A stretch of DNA of 64,000 nt. Origin: DASWIG01 sp965371445 (GTDB lineage Bacteria; Acidobacteriota; Thermoanaerobaculia; Multivoradales; J023). Where the stretch lies: the NCBI GenBank assembly GCA_965371445.1, contig CBDUYN010000023.1, positions 20,239-84,238 on the forward strand, in the 5' to 3' direction. Below, piece by piece: positions 40,550 to 49,861 of the stretch. A model generated the notes under the pieces. It was not told the origin of the DNA. It saw only the letters and a list, made by a program, of their open reading frames with translations, and made no database searches. Numbering within the stretch: position 1 is the first letter of the stretch; every line of letters begins with the position of its first letter. The position numbers and the translations under genes were made by a program.

Positions 40550-42117
40550 ACAAGAAGATGCTCGTCGCTTTTGACCCGCACGAGACCCGCATCGCGGTGC
40601 TCGACGACGACCTCCTGACCGAGATCTTCATCGAGCGCCACCAGCAGATGAGCGTCGTCGGCAACGTCTACCAGGGACGGGTCAAGCGGGTGCTGCCGGG
40701 CATGCAGGCGGCGTTCGTGGACCTCGGCCTGGAGCGCGACGCTTTCCTCTACGTCAGCGAGGTCAACGATCCGCTGCGCCTCGACGACTTCGACGACGAG
40801 GAAGAAGACGACGTCGAGCACCACGGCGAAGACCCGGGCGGCGATCGGCCGCCCCGCGATCAGCCGCCCCCCTCGAACGGGGATCGCCAAGACAACGACC
40901 GCCTGGGCCGCGACGCGGTGGAACGTTCGATCGACGACCTCTTGAAGGTCGGCCAGGAGATCATGGTCCAGGTGGTCAAGGACTCGCTCGCCAACAAGGG
41001 CGCCCGGGTCACCACCCAGATCACCTTGCCGGGACGCAACCTGGTCCTCCTGCCGGGCGAGCCGCATCTCGGGATCTCACGGCGCATCGAGGACGAAGAG
41101 GAGCGGACGCGGCTGCGCGAGCTCCTGGAGCCTCTCCAGCCGCCGTCGCACGGGCTCATCGTCCGGACCGTCGGCGCCCAGGGCACCCTCGAGGATTTCC
41201 AGGCCGACCTGAGCTACCTCACTCACCTCTGGGACCGCATCCGCCGCTGCGGCGAAAAGGCCCGGGCGCCGGCCTTGCTGCACCACGACCTCGACGTCGT
41301 CCTGCGGGTGGTGCGCGACTACTTCTCGGAAGAGTTCAGCGTGCTGTGGGTCGACGGCGAGGACACCTACGAGCGGATCGTCGAATTCGTCGACCAGATC
41401 CAGCCGGAGCTCGTCGGCCGGGTGAAGCTCGGGGATTCCTCGCTCATGGAGCGCTTCGGGATCGACGCCGAGATCGAGGCGGCCCTGGGCGCCAAGGTGT
41501 GGCTCAAGTCGGGGGGACACATCGTCATCCACCCCACCGAGGCGCTGGTGGCGATCGACGTCAACACGGGCCGCTTCGTGGGCAGCCACAACCTCGAGGA
41601 CACGGTGCTCCAGACGAACCTGGAAGCGGTGCGCGAGATCGTGCGCCAGATACGCCTGCGCAACCTCGGCGGGATTATCGTGGTCGACCTGATCGACATG
41701 GTCGAGCCCGCCCACCGGGAGCAGGTCTTCGAGGCCTTGAACGAGGAGCTCTCCAAAGACCGGGCGCGCAACAAGGTCTTGAACATCTCGGAATTCGGCC
41801 TGGTGGAGATCACCCGCAAGCGCACCCGCCCGAGCCTCGAGCGCCAGCTGACCCAGCCCTGTCCCCACTGCCGCGGCGTGGGACGGATCAAGTCGCTCCG
41901 GACGATCGCCCTGGAGATGCGCCGCCAGCTCCTCGCCCAACGCGGGCGCTTCGTCGGCCGGGAGGTCCTGCTGCGCGTCCATCCCGACGTGGCCCGCGCC
42001 TTACAGCGCGAGGAACGTTCCATCCTGGACGAGCTCGAGCGCGAGCTCGAGACCGTGATCCTGCTCCAAAGCGATCCGCTGCTCCACCAGGAGCGCTTCG
42101 ACATCCTGGAGGTCTGA
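40546..42117 (+). CDS. rng: ribonuclease G/E family endoribonuclease
   Basis: 523 residues from ATG 40546. An S1-like domain opens with GNVYQGRVKRVLPGMQAAFV then DLGLERDAFLYVSEV. It is split by a ~50-residue acidic, Pro-rich insertion (DDFDDEEEDDVEHHGEDPGG and on) before VGQEIMVQVVKDSLANKGAR. The catalytic DNase-I-like region has the two acidic residues in LVAIDVNTGRFVG and GGIIVVDLIDM, and the zinc link CPHC in TQPCPHCRGVG. No long C-terminal scaffold, so RNase G-like. It matures 16S rRNA and degrades mRNA. Confidence 0.94.
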   Translation: MNKKMLVAFDPHETRIAVLDDDLLTEIFIERHQQMSVVGNVYQGRVKRVLPGMQAAFVDLGLERDAFLYVSEVNDPLRLDDFDDEEEDDVEHHGEDPGGDRPPRDQPPPSNGDRQDNDRLGRDAVERSIDDLLKVGQEIMVQVVKDSLANKGARVTTQITLPGRNLVLLPGEPHLGISRRIEDEEERTRLRELLEPLQPPSHGLIVRTVGAQGTLEDFQADLSYLTHLWDRIRRCGEKARAPALLHHDLDVVLRVVRDYFSEEFSVLWVDGEDTYERIVEFVDQIQPELVGRVKLGDSSLMERFGIDAEIEAALGAKVWLKSGGHIVIHPTEALVAIDVNTGRFVGSHNLEDTVLQTNLEAVREIVRQIRLRNLGGIIVVDLIDMVEPAHREQVFEALNEELSKDRARNKVLNISEFGLVEITRKRTRPSLERQLTQPCPHCRGVGRIKSLRTIALEMRRQLLAQRGRFVGREVLLRVHPDVARALQREERSILDELERELETVILLQSDPLLHQERFDILEV

Positions 42118-42178
42118 GGTTCGAGAGATCAAGTCCTTCGCCTTCGCCGACTTCCGCGGCGAGGTCGCCCGGCGCTAC

Positions 42179-44308
42179 ATGCCGGAAGACCTGGAGGCCG
42201 AGGTGCGCCGCCTGACGGATCCGGCGACCGCCGAAGAGACCGTCCACTGGGGGCGCAACTACCTCTACCGGACATGGCTCGTAACCCGCGGCGGCGAGCG
42301 CTTCGACGTCGTCGTCAAGCAGTTCCGCAACCTTGGGGCGCGAGCGCGCCTCGAGCGGCGCTTTCGAGGCTCGAAAGCCGAGCGCTCCTGGCGGATGGCC
42401 CTCGCCTACGCCGAGGCCGGAGTGGCGACGGCCGACGCCGTCGCGCTGATCGAATCGACACGGAAGGACGGACCGTCCTTTTTCGTCACCCGCTACCTGG
42501 AGGGCGCGCTCGAAGCGCGCTACCTCTTCCGGGCCCGCAACGCCGGCCGGGAGGCCGAGGAGTATCCCTCGATCGACTTCGCGGAATTCCTCGAGCGCCT
42601 CGGCCGGCAGCTCGCGCGGATGCACGAGGCGGGGCTCTTTCACCGGGACCTTTCGATCGGCAACGTCCTCGTCGGAGAGGACGACCCCGAAACGCTCTAC
42701 GTCGTTGATCTAAACCGCGCCCGCCGACGGCGCCGGCTCGGCCTCCTGAGCCGTACCCGCGACCTCTGCCGGCTGGCGCTCTTTCGTCCGGACGACCAGC
42801 GGCGCTTCCTCACCGCCTACTGGGGCGGCGAGCCGGGGCTCTTGCGGATCCTCCTCTACAAGCTCGCCCACCACGGCTTCCGCGCGAAGATCGAGGCGAA
42901 AGGGAGATGGCGCGCGCTTCTCGGACGCTTGCGCGATCCACTCGCCCCGCGCCGTGCCCACGCCCACATCCCGGCGGCTCCCGGCGGGGCTCCGGTACGG
43001 GACAAGATCGTCTGGGACCACCTCTCCGACCAGCCCCACCAGCACGCCGGACGCTTCGAGAAGCTCCGCGTCCGGCTCTCCGACCTGCCGAGCCACCTCC
43101 GCGACGCCGCGGCGGTCGTCGCGGCGGCGCCGGCGATTGTCCGGCGCTACCGGGAGCTCGGAACGGAGCTCTACTCTCGGAACGTGCCGTGGCGGGGTGC
43201 CGGCGTCTGCGTTCGTCCCTGTCCGGAGGCGCCCGGCGAACTCCTGGCAGCCCTGGACGACCTGGGCGTGCGCCACGTCCTCGTGCGGCTCCATCCCTGG
43301 GCCGAGGACGACCGCGACGAGCTCGAGCTGGCGCGCGAGCTCGACCGGCGCGGCTACGACCTCGCCTTTTCCCTGCCCCAGAACCGTGACCTGGTGCGCG
43401 ACAGCGAGCGCTGGCGCCGCCGCGTCACCGAGCTTGCGGAGACCTTCACGCCCTACGGACGGCACTTCCAGGTCGGCCAGGCCGTCAACCGTAGCAAGTG
43501 GGGCACCTGGACGCTCGGCGAATACGTGGCGCTCGCCGAGAGCGCCTGCGAAGTCCTGCGGCGCCACGAAGGCGTCCAAGTCCTCGGGCCAGCGGTGATC
43601 GACTTCGAGCCCCACGCCACGGTTGCCGCGCTTCGCCGCTCGTCCCACCTGCGCTTCGACGCCGTGTCGAGCCTCCTCTACGTCGACCGCCGGGGTGCCC
43701 CGGAGAACCGCCAGCTCGGCTTTGACACGGTCAAAAAGATCCTCCTCCTGCACGCGATCGCCGAGACCGCGCCAGGGGCTCGGGCGCGCTCCTGGGTGAC
43801 GGAGGTCAACTGGCCGCTGTGGGAGGGCCCCCATTCGCCCGCCGGGCGTTCGGTGTCGGTCGAGGAGCCGGCCCAGGCCGATTTCCTGGCGCGCTACTAC
43901 CTGCTCGCTCTGACTACCGGGCTCGTGGAGCGCGTCTACTGGTGGCAGCTCGTCGCCCGCGGCTACGGCCTGATCGCCCCGGCCGACGCCGGCTGTCCGG
44001 AAAGCCGGCGAAGCCTGCGCCGCCGGGCGAGCTTCGAGGCCCTCGCCACGTTGGAGCGCGAGCTCCGGGGGAGCCAGCTCCTGGAAAAACTCGAAGGACC
44101 GCCCGGAGCCTACCTCTTCCACTTCCGCCGCGGCGACAGCCAAAGCGTCGTCGCCGGCTGGAGCGCCACCACGACGCTCGACGCCAACCTGCCGCGAGCC
44201 GCCGTCCGGGTGACGGCGCAGGACGGAGAGGAGCTGCCTGCGGCCGGGAACCGAGCGGTCCTGACCTCTTCGGTCCGCTATTTCCACCTGGAAAGCGGCC
44301 AATCTTGA
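42179..44308 (+). CDS. fusion of lipopolysaccharide-kinase-like and glycoside-hydrolase-like domains
   Basis: 709 residues. Residues 1-230 look like the InaA/WaaP branch of the protein-kinase fold: RFDVVVKQFRNLG supplies the lysine, and MHEAGLFHRDLSIGNVLVGE then LYVVDLNRA supply the HRD-x-(4)N and D(F/L)N metal motifs. From about residue 330 a TIM-barrel-like region follows (RHVLVRLHPWAEDDRDELEL; HFQVGQAVNRSKWGTWTLGE; ARSWVTEVNWPLWEGPH), similar in layout to GH39/GH5-type glycosidases, with a Glu in WVTEVNW but Arg where an acid/base Glu is usual (VNRSKW). The in-frame sequence upstream of the ATG (KSFAFADFRGEVARRY) also looks protein-like, so the true start may be upstream at a rare codon. 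Probably acts on surface glycans. Confidence 0.6.
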   Translation: MPEDLEAEVRRLTDPATAEETVHWGRNYLYRTWLVTRGGERFDVVVKQFRNLGARARLERRFRGSKAERSWRMALAYAEAGVATADAVALIESTRKDGPSFFVTRYLEGALEARYLFRARNAGREAEEYPSIDFAEFLERLGRQLARMHEAGLFHRDLSIGNVLVGEDDPETLYVVDLNRARRRRRLGLLSRTRDLCRLALFRPDDQRRFLTAYWGGEPGLLRILLYKLAHHGFRAKIEAKGRWRALLGRLRDPLAPRRAHAHIPAAPGGAPVRDKIVWDHLSDQPHQHAGRFEKLRVRLSDLPSHLRDAAAVVAAAPAIVRRYRELGTELYSRNVPWRGAGVCVRPCPEAPGELLAALDDLGVRHVLVRLHPWAEDDRDELELARELDRRGYDLAFSLPQNRDLVRDSERWRRRVTELAETFTPYGRHFQVGQAVNRSKWGTWTLGEYVALAESACEVLRRHEGVQVLGPAVIDFEPHATVAALRRSSHLRFDAVSSLLYVDRRGAPENRQLGFDTVKKILLLHAIAETAPGARARSWVTEVNWPLWEGPHSPAGRSVSVEEPAQADFLARYYLLALTTGLVERVYWWQLVARGYGLIAPADAGCPESRRSLRRRASFEALATLERELRGSQLLEKLEGPPGAYLFHFRRGDSQSVVAGWSATTTLDANLPRAAVRVTAQDGEELPAAGNRAVLTSSVRYFHLESGQS

Positions 44309-44411
44309 CGTCTCACTCCCAAAAGGCCGCCAGGGCTCGCCATGTCTGCCGGCGGCGCAGTATCCTCGGCTCTGAAAGGTCGAGTGTTTTGTCTCGAGTC
44401 CGGTCGAAGAG

Positions 44412-45479
44412 ATGGATCAGGGCGCCCAAGAGCTTCAAGACGCGGCCCGGCAGAGCCTGGGCCGTATCCGGCGTGACCGTGAAACGGCTCCGGAGGACCT
44501 GAGGCCGCTTCTGGGCTACGTCGAAGAGCACCTCTTCGAGCGGCGGACGAACGTCAAGCGTTTGAAGGAGGTCTCCGACGCCCCGGATCAGCTGAGCCGC
44601 CTCCAATCGTTTCTGGGGTTGAGCCTCCACACCTACATCGAGGACCGGCGCCTGGAGACGGCTTGCCACCTCCTGGACGAGACGCGGCTCAAGGTCGTGG
44701 AGATCGCCGCGTTGCTCGGCTATTCCAGCGTCCAGGTCTTCAGCCGCGCCTTCAGCCGTTGGTCGGGCAAGCGACCTACGGCCTTTCGCGGCCGTGACCG
44801 GTCGAGATCACCGGCCCGAGCCGCGGCGTCCACCGAGCTGGGACGGTTGGCGAACCGCCTCGAGTCGCCGATGAGCCGCGAAGAGGTGGAGTCGATCCGT
44901 GCCGAGGAGGTCTGGAGGGCTCTCGAGGCTCGATCGCCGGCAGCGCAGCGGGAGCTCATGGAACGGCTACGGCTCGACGAGGCGAGCCTCACGAACCTGC
45001 TGCGCCGCCGTTGCCGGGGGAGAAGCCGCCAGGATCCGGAGCATGCCGTGCACCTGGCACGGCTCGCCATCGCGGCCACGGAGTCGCTGCGCGGGGAAAA
45101 GCAGCAAGCCCGGCAAAAAGCCCTGTGCTGGGCCGAGCTGGCCAACGCTTGCCGCGAGGCAAAAGACTTCGACGAGGCGAGTCGGGCGATGGCCGTCGCC
45201 GAGGCGTGGAACGTCGGGGTGTCCCTGCCGGAGGCGGTTCGGATCGATTTCCTGACGCTCAAGGCGACGCTCCTGCGCGACCTGGGTCAATCCTCGGAAG
45301 CCCTCGCCACGATCGACACGGCTCTCGCGGCTGCCCGCTTGGCCAATGACCAGGGCCTCTACGCCGAGACGCTGATCGCCAAGGCGGCGATCCTCTCCCG
45401 CACCGGCGACCCGGCCGGCATCGCGCTCCTCGAGGAGGCGCTCGCCCTGAGCCGGGAAGCCGCGAAAAAGGGAGGCTAG
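44412..45479 (+). CDS. AraC-type HTH and TPR-like regulator
   Basis: 355 residues. Residues about 35-125 form an AraC/XylS double HTH: LLGYVEEHLFERRTNVKRLK, SLHTYIEDRRLETACHLLDE and VVEIAALLGYSSVQVFSRAF then SRWSGKRPTAF, the canonical second helix plus P-x-x-F/Y-R. The remainder (about 200-355) is helical repeats resembling TPR (ALCWAELANACREAKDFDEA; ALATIDTALAAARLANDQGL), a likely protein- or ligand-sensing part. The AraC domain at the N-terminus is the reverse of the usual order. No adjacent target is evident; convergent with the acyl-CoA synthetase gene, with which it touches end to end. Confidence 0.8.
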   Translation: MDQGAQELQDAARQSLGRIRRDRETAPEDLRPLLGYVEEHLFERRTNVKRLKEVSDAPDQLSRLQSFLGLSLHTYIEDRRLETACHLLDETRLKVVEIAALLGYSSVQVFSRAFSRWSGKRPTAFRGRDRSRSPARAAASTELGRLANRLESPMSREEVESIRAEEVWRALEARSPAAQRELMERLRLDEASLTNLLRRRCRGRSRQDPEHAVHLARLAIAATESLRGEKQQARQKALCWAELANACREAKDFDEASRAMAVAEAWNVGVSLPEAVRIDFLTLKATLLRDLGQSSEALATIDTALAAARLANDQGLYAETLIAKAAILSRTGDPAGIALLEEALALSREAAKKGG

Positions 45480-47261
45480 CTAGGGGGATTTCTTCGCGTA
45501 AAGCGAATCGATCTGCTCGCTGTGGCGCCGGCCGACGGCACGGCGGCGGATCTTGAGCGTCGGCGTGAGCTCGCCGTCCTCGATCGTGAGCTCGCGCGCC
45601 AGGAGCTTGAAGCGACGCAGGCGCTCGTGCTCGTCGAGCCTGGCGTTGACCTCGGCGAGGATCTCCGCGATCGCCCGGCGCGCCGCAGGATGCTCGACGA
45701 GGTCCACGGGCTTCAGCTCCTCCTCGCCCACCCGGGCCGCCAGCTCGACGAAATCCGGTACCAGGAGCGCCGCCGGGTAGGGACGGCCGTCGCCCACCAC
45801 CACGGCCTGGGAGATCAGGCGATGGCCGGTGAGGAGATTCTCGATCGGCTGCGGTGCGACGCTCCTGCCTTCGGAGGTCACCAGGAGGTCTTTTTTGCGG
45901 TCGGTGATGAAGAGGTACCCGCTCTTGTCCAGCTCTCCGACGTCGCCCGTATGGAGCCAGCCTTCGTCGTCGACGATCTCGCGGGTGGCCCCGGGGTTCC
46001 TCCAATAGCCGCGCATCACGCCGGGTCCCTTGGCGAGGATCTCGCCGTCTTCCGCCACCCGTAGCTCGACCTCGGGCACGGTGCGGCCCACGGATCCCTG
46101 GCGGTGCTGCCCCGGCGCGTTGGTGGCCACGATCGGTGCCGCCTCGGTGAGCCCGTAGCCCTGGAAGACCGGCATCCCGATCGCCTCGAAAAACTCGCTG
46201 ACCTCGCGCCCCAGCGGTGCGCCGCCCGAGATGGCGATGCGTAGCCTGCCGCCGAACCGGGCCCGCACACCGCGGTAGACGAGGCGCTCGGCCAGTTGGC
46301 GCTGCAGGGCAAGCAGCGGTCCGACGATCCCGCGGTGACGCTCCACGGCATGGCGCTTGCCTACCCCTATCGCCCACTTCACGAGCAGGCGGCGCAGGGG
46401 ACGCTCTTCCAGGAGCCGTCCCGCGAGCTTCACGTAGGCGCGCTCGTAGAGCCGGGGCACCGAGGTCAGGATCGTCGGCCGAAGCTCCCGCAGCTCCCTC
46501 ACCACGTCCTCGACGTTCGGCACGTAGTGGATCGGCACGCCACGGTAGAAGCAGAGGTAGTCGACCGTGCGCTGGAAGACGTGGGCCAGCGGCAGGAAAG
46601 AGAGCGCCAGGTCACGGCGGCCGACGTCGAAAAGCTCGCCGCAGGCGAGGAAGTTGGAGACCAGGTTGCGGTGGCTCAACATCACGCCTTTGGGGTCGCC
46701 CGTCGTGCCGCTGGTGTAGATGAGGCTCGCCAGGTCGTCCTCGCCAACCGCGCCGCGATAACGCTCCAGCGGTACCTCGCCCCGCCGCGCCGCCCCTCGT
46801 CCCAGCAGCCGGGTCAGGCTGACGCCTCCCTTGAGCGTGGCGTCGCCGTCCATGGCCACGACCTGGGGAGGGTCGGTCAAGGCGCTGCGCAGCTCGCTTA
46901 GGAGGTCGCGCTTCGCCGCGTCGCTGTAGAAGAGCAAGCGGCTGCCGCTGTTGCGCAGGATGTAGCCCACCGCCCGCGCCCCCAGGGCGGGATGGACCGG
47001 CACGGTCGGAACCCCCAGGAGCTGGCACGCAAAATCGACCAGGGGCCATTCGGGCCGGTTCTCCGAGAAAATCGCCACCCGGTCGCCGCGCTCGACCCCG
47101 AGCTCCTCCAGGGCCAGGACCAGGGAGTGGACGTTGGCGAGGAAATCGCGCGCTGAAAGCGTCTCGCGCTGCTCGCCGAGGCGCACCGACAGGAGGTCGG
47201 TGCGGCCCCCCGCGACGTCGCGGACGTGGAAGACGAGCTCGGACAGGGTGGCGACGGCCAT
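45480..47261 (-). CDS. long-chain acyl-CoA synthetase (AMP-binding)
   Basis: 593 residues from the ATG at 47261 (MAVATLSELVFHVRDVAGGR); the frame extends upstream only through a dispersed repeat. The ANL-family motifs are intact: A3 LIYTSGTTGDPKGVMLSHRN, A5 FQGYGLTEAAPIV, A7 GWLHTGDVGELDKSGYLFIT and A8 DRKKDLLVTSEGRSVAP. It adenylates long-chain fatty acids and transfers them to CoA at the inner membrane. Last gene of a leftward run (zinc-ribbon protein, yggS, divIVA, hutI, this gene). Confidence 0.92.
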   Translation of the reverse strand: MAVATLSELVFHVRDVAGGRTDLLSVRLGEQRETLSARDFLANVHSLVLALEELGVERGDRVAIFSENRPEWPLVDFACQLLGVPTVPVHPALGARAVGYILRNSGSRLLFYSDAAKRDLLSELRSALTDPPQVVAMDGDATLKGGVSLTRLLGRGAARRGEVPLERYRGAVGEDDLASLIYTSGTTGDPKGVMLSHRNLVSNFLACGELFDVGRRDLALSFLPLAHVFQRTVDYLCFYRGVPIHYVPNVEDVVRELRELRPTILTSVPRLYERAYVKLAGRLLEERPLRRLLVKWAIGVGKRHAVERHRGIVGPLLALQRQLAERLVYRGVRARFGGRLRIAISGGAPLGREVSEFFEAIGMPVFQGYGLTEAAPIVATNAPGQHRQGSVGRTVPEVELRVAEDGEILAKGPGVMRGYWRNPGATREIVDDEGWLHTGDVGELDKSGYLFITDRKKDLLVTSEGRSVAPQPIENLLTGHRLISQAVVVGDGRPYPAALLVPDFVELAARVGEEELKPVDLVEHPAARRAIAEILAEVNARLDEHERLRRFKLLARELTIEDGELTPTLKIRRRAVGRRHSEQIDSLYAKKSP

Positions 47262-47283
47262 CGCGACACCGTGGCTAGGCACC

Positions 47284-47309
47284 GTCCCCTTAGGGGGACC
47301 GAGGGGGGG
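47284..47309 (+). repeat. dispersed GC-rich repeat, copy G
   Basis: Core GTCCCCTTAGGGGGACCGAG plus G-run. It fills the gap between the hutI stop region and the acyl-CoA synthetase start and provides the last HutI codons (ESPPRSP). Confidence 0.8.
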
Positions 47310-48561
47310 ACTCACCGTGGACGACGGCGCCGTCTTTGACCACCGTACGCACCGGGTTCGTGCCGAGGTGGTACCCCAGGTGCAGGAGGTTCGGAGCGTC
47401 GAGCAAAACGAGATCCGCACCCTTTCCGACCTCGATCGTGCCGATCTCCTCGCCCAGCCCCAGACAGCAGGCAGGGTTCAAGGTCACCGCCGTCAAGCAC
47501 TCCTCAATGGCCAGCCGCAGCCGAAAAATCCCCAGCTGGAGGACGAACGGCAGCGACTCGGTATGGGACGACCCGGGATTGCAGTCGGTGGCGAGCGCCA
47601 CGGCGACCCCCGCTTCCACCAGGCGGCGAGCGGGCGCGTAGCCGTCTTTCATCAGGAAGAAGCTGACGGCGGGCAAGAGCACCGCCATGACACCGGCCTC
47701 GGCCATGGCCTCGATCCCCCGCGCCGAGACCGCGACCAGGTGGTCGGCCGATCGGGCGCCGAGCTCGGCCGCGAGCTGTGCGGCACCCGAGTCGGCGAAC
47801 TCGTCGGCGTGGAGGCGCGGCACGAGGCTCCGTTCGGCCCCGGCCACGAGCACCCGCCGCGCCTCCTCGACGCTGAAGACCCCCGCCTCGCAGAAGACAT
47901 CGCAAAACCGGGCGAGCCCCTCCTCGGCCACCGCCGGGACGATCTCCTCGGTAATCACCTCGATCCAGCCGTCGTGGTCCTCGCGGTATTCCGGCGGGAA
48001 CTCATGGGCGGCGAGCAGCGTCGCCACGACGCGGATCGGATGCTCGGCCGCGGCCCGGCGGATGGCGCGGAGCTGCTTGAGCTCGTCTTGAAGCGTCAAC
48101 CCGTAGCCGCTTTTGACCTCCGCGGTCGTCGTGCCCAGAGTGAGCATGCGCTCCAGCCGGTCGAGCGTCAACGCCGTGAGCTCGCCCAGGTCCGCGGCCC
48201 GGGTGGCGCGCACGGTCGAGAGGATGCCGCCGCCCGCGGCGGCGATCTCCAGGTAGGTCTTGCCTTGAAGGCGCATCAGGAGCTCGTTCTCGCGGCTGCC
48301 GGCCCACGGCAAGTGGGTATGACAGTCGACGAAGCCCGGGACGAGCGTCCCCCCGCCGCCGTCGAGACGCTCGGCATCGGCGAGCTCGCCGAGCTTCAGG
48401 CGGCGCTCCTCACTCGTCCCGACGAAGGCGATCCGGCCGTCGCGGCAATAGACCTCCACGGCGCTCCACCGTTGCACCGCGCCCTGGTCGGCACCGGCGA
48501 GCGGTGTCGAGCCGAGGGGTGTGGCCACCTCGGAGAGGCCGGTGATCAGAAGCTCTCCCAC
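47290..48561 (-). CDS. hutI: imidazolonepropionase
   Basis: 423 residues from a GTG at 48561. The amidohydrolase metal sites are seen: VDCHTHLPWAGSRENELLMR, KSGYGLTLQDELKQLRAIRR, LHADEFADSGAAQLAAELGA with the HADE of HutI, and the catalytic Asp region ALATDCNPGSSHTESLPFVL. It converts 4-imidazolone-5-propionate to N-formimino-glutamate in histidine degradation. No other hut genes are in the window, so the pathway is split. The last few residues are repeat-derived. Confidence 0.95.
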   Translation of the reverse strand: MGELLITGLSEVATPLGSTPLAGADQGAVQRWSAVEVYCRDGRIAFVGTSEERRLKLGELADAERLDGGGGTLVPGFVDCHTHLPWAGSRENELLMRLQGKTYLEIAAAGGGILSTVRATRAADLGELTALTLDRLERMLTLGTTTAEVKSGYGLTLQDELKQLRAIRRAAAEHPIRVVATLLAAHEFPPEYREDHDGWIEVITEEIVPAVAEEGLARFCDVFCEAGVFSVEEARRVLVAGAERSLVPRLHADEFADSGAAQLAAELGARSADHLVAVSARGIEAMAEAGVMAVLLPAVSFFLMKDGYAPARRLVEAGVAVALATDCNPGSSHTESLPFVLQLGIFRLRLAIEECLTAVTLNPACCLGLGEEIGTIEVGKGADLVLLDAPNLLHLGYHLGTNPVRTVVKDGAVVHGESPPRSP

Positions 48562-48573
48562 GGTGCGGCTCCG

Positions 48574-49080
48574 TCACTTGGAGGACGCCGGCCGCTGGCG
48601 CGGCAGGGTTCGGATCATCGCCGTGGTCCGCTCGTCTTCGACGTCCTCGTCGAGGAGGCGCTGGTAGACGTCGAGGTGGTTCTTGAGCTTGAGCTGCAAG
48701 TCGCGGCGCATGCCGCGCAGCTCGACGATCTTGGACTCGAAGCGGTTCGCCTGCTCGATGGCCTGGTTGATCATGGAGTCGGCCGCGACCTCGGCTTCCT
48801 TGACCAGGAGCCTCGCCTCGCGTTTGGCGTTGTCGGTGATCTCCTGGGAGAGGCGCTGGGCGTGGAGCATGGCCTCCTGGAGCTCCTCCTGACGCCGCCG
48901 CGCCGCCCCGAGATACTGGCGCAGCTCCCGGTTCTCCTGACTCAACCGCGCGACGTCGGTGAGCCGCGCGGTCAGCTCCTCGGCCACCAGGGCCAGGAAC
49001 CGTTCCACCTCCTCGGGGTCGAAACCCCGCAATTTCTGGGGGAAAGTCGTCTTGCGGATGTCGAGCGGCGTCAGCGCCAT
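48574..49080 (-). CDS. divIVA: DivIVA-domain protein
   Basis: 168 residues from ATG 49080, preceded by GAGGAGAAC. It starts MALTPLDIRKTTFPQKLRGF DPEEVERFL in the family manner; the first ~30 residues bind negatively curved membrane and the rest is coiled coil (RRRQEELQEAMLHAQRLSQE; AEVAADSMINQAIEQANRFE). DivIVA marks septa or poles and recruits partners. Its place next to yggS is the conserved neighbourhood of Gram-positives and several other phyla. Confidence 0.9.
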   Translation of the reverse strand: MALTPLDIRKTTFPQKLRGFDPEEVERFLALVAEELTARLTDVARLSQENRELRQYLGAARRRQEELQEAMLHAQRLSQEITDNAKREARLLVKEAEVAADSMINQAIEQANRFESKIVELRGMRRDLQLKLKNHLDVYQRLLDEDVEDERTTAMIRTLPRQRPASSK

Positions 49081-49156
49081 TTTGTTCTCCTCGGCTCGGT
49101 TTCCCGGTGGTTTCGAAAAAGGGGGAAACATCTTATCACCCGCGGCCGGGCGACGC

Positions 49157-49861
49157 TCAGCTTTCCCGAGGACCAAAAATCGAAGTCCCGACGCGAACGT
49201 GGGTCGCCCCCTCCTCGACGGCGACCTCGAAGTCGTGGCTCATGCCCATCGAGAGGTATCCCGGAAAACCGTGCCACTCGCAGCGCCCGGCCAGCATGTC
49301 GCGGGTCTCCCGGAGCGTGCGGAACCAGCGGCGGCTGCCTTCCGGCTCCTCTTCGTAGGGCGGAATGGCCATCAACCCGACGATCTTGAGACGCTCGAGC
49401 TCGGCGAGGGGAGCGATCGACTCCGCGAGCCCCTGGAGCGCAAAGCCGTGCTTCGAGCTCTCCTCCCCCAGGCGGACCTGGACGAAGCCCCGGAGCCGCC
49501 GGTCCTGAAGCTCCGCCTGGTGCTCCAGGAGGCGCGCGATCTTCAGACGGTCGACGGAATGGATGGTGTCGAACAATCGGACGGCGGTGCGGACTTTGTT
49601 CGACTGCAGCGTGCCGAGGAAATGGAAGTCGAGGCCGAGGGGGAGCTGGGGGAGCTTGGCGGCGGCTTCCTGGACCTGGTTCTCGCCGAGGCTTCGAAGG
49701 CCGGCTTCGATCGCCGCGTGAATGCGCTCCAGGCTCTGGCGTTTGCTGACTCCGACGAGCGTCACCTCGGCCGGGTCACGGCCGGCGCGCCGCGAGGCGG
49801 CTTCGACACGGCGCCGGACCTCGGCCAGGCGCTCGGCGACGGTCTTCGTGGGCTCGGTCAC
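49157..49861 (-). CDS. yggS: YggS-family PLP homeostasis protein
   Basis: 234 residues from a GTG at 49861 that overlaps the upstream stop (GTGA). PLP lysine is in EVTLVGVSKRQSLERIHAAI, then LRSLGENQVQEAAAKLPQLP, DFHFLGTLQSNKVR, HSVDRLKIARLL, and the C-terminal GYLSMGMSHDFEVAVEEGAT then VRVGTSIFG. It binds pyridoxal phosphate and buffers its supply. Coupled with the zinc-ribbon gene upstream and 77 bases before divIVA. Confidence 0.95.
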   Translation of the reverse strand: MTEPTKTVAERLAEVRRRVEAASRRAGRDPAEVTLVGVSKRQSLERIHAAIEAGLRSLGENQVQEAAAKLPQLPLGLDFHFLGTLQSNKVRTAVRLFDTIHSVDRLKIARLLEHQAELQDRRLRGFVQVRLGEESSKHGFALQGLAESIAPLAELERLKIVGLMAIPPYEEEPEGSRRWFRTLRETRDMLAGRCEWHGFPGYLSMGMSHDFEVAVEEGATHVRVGTSIFGPRES

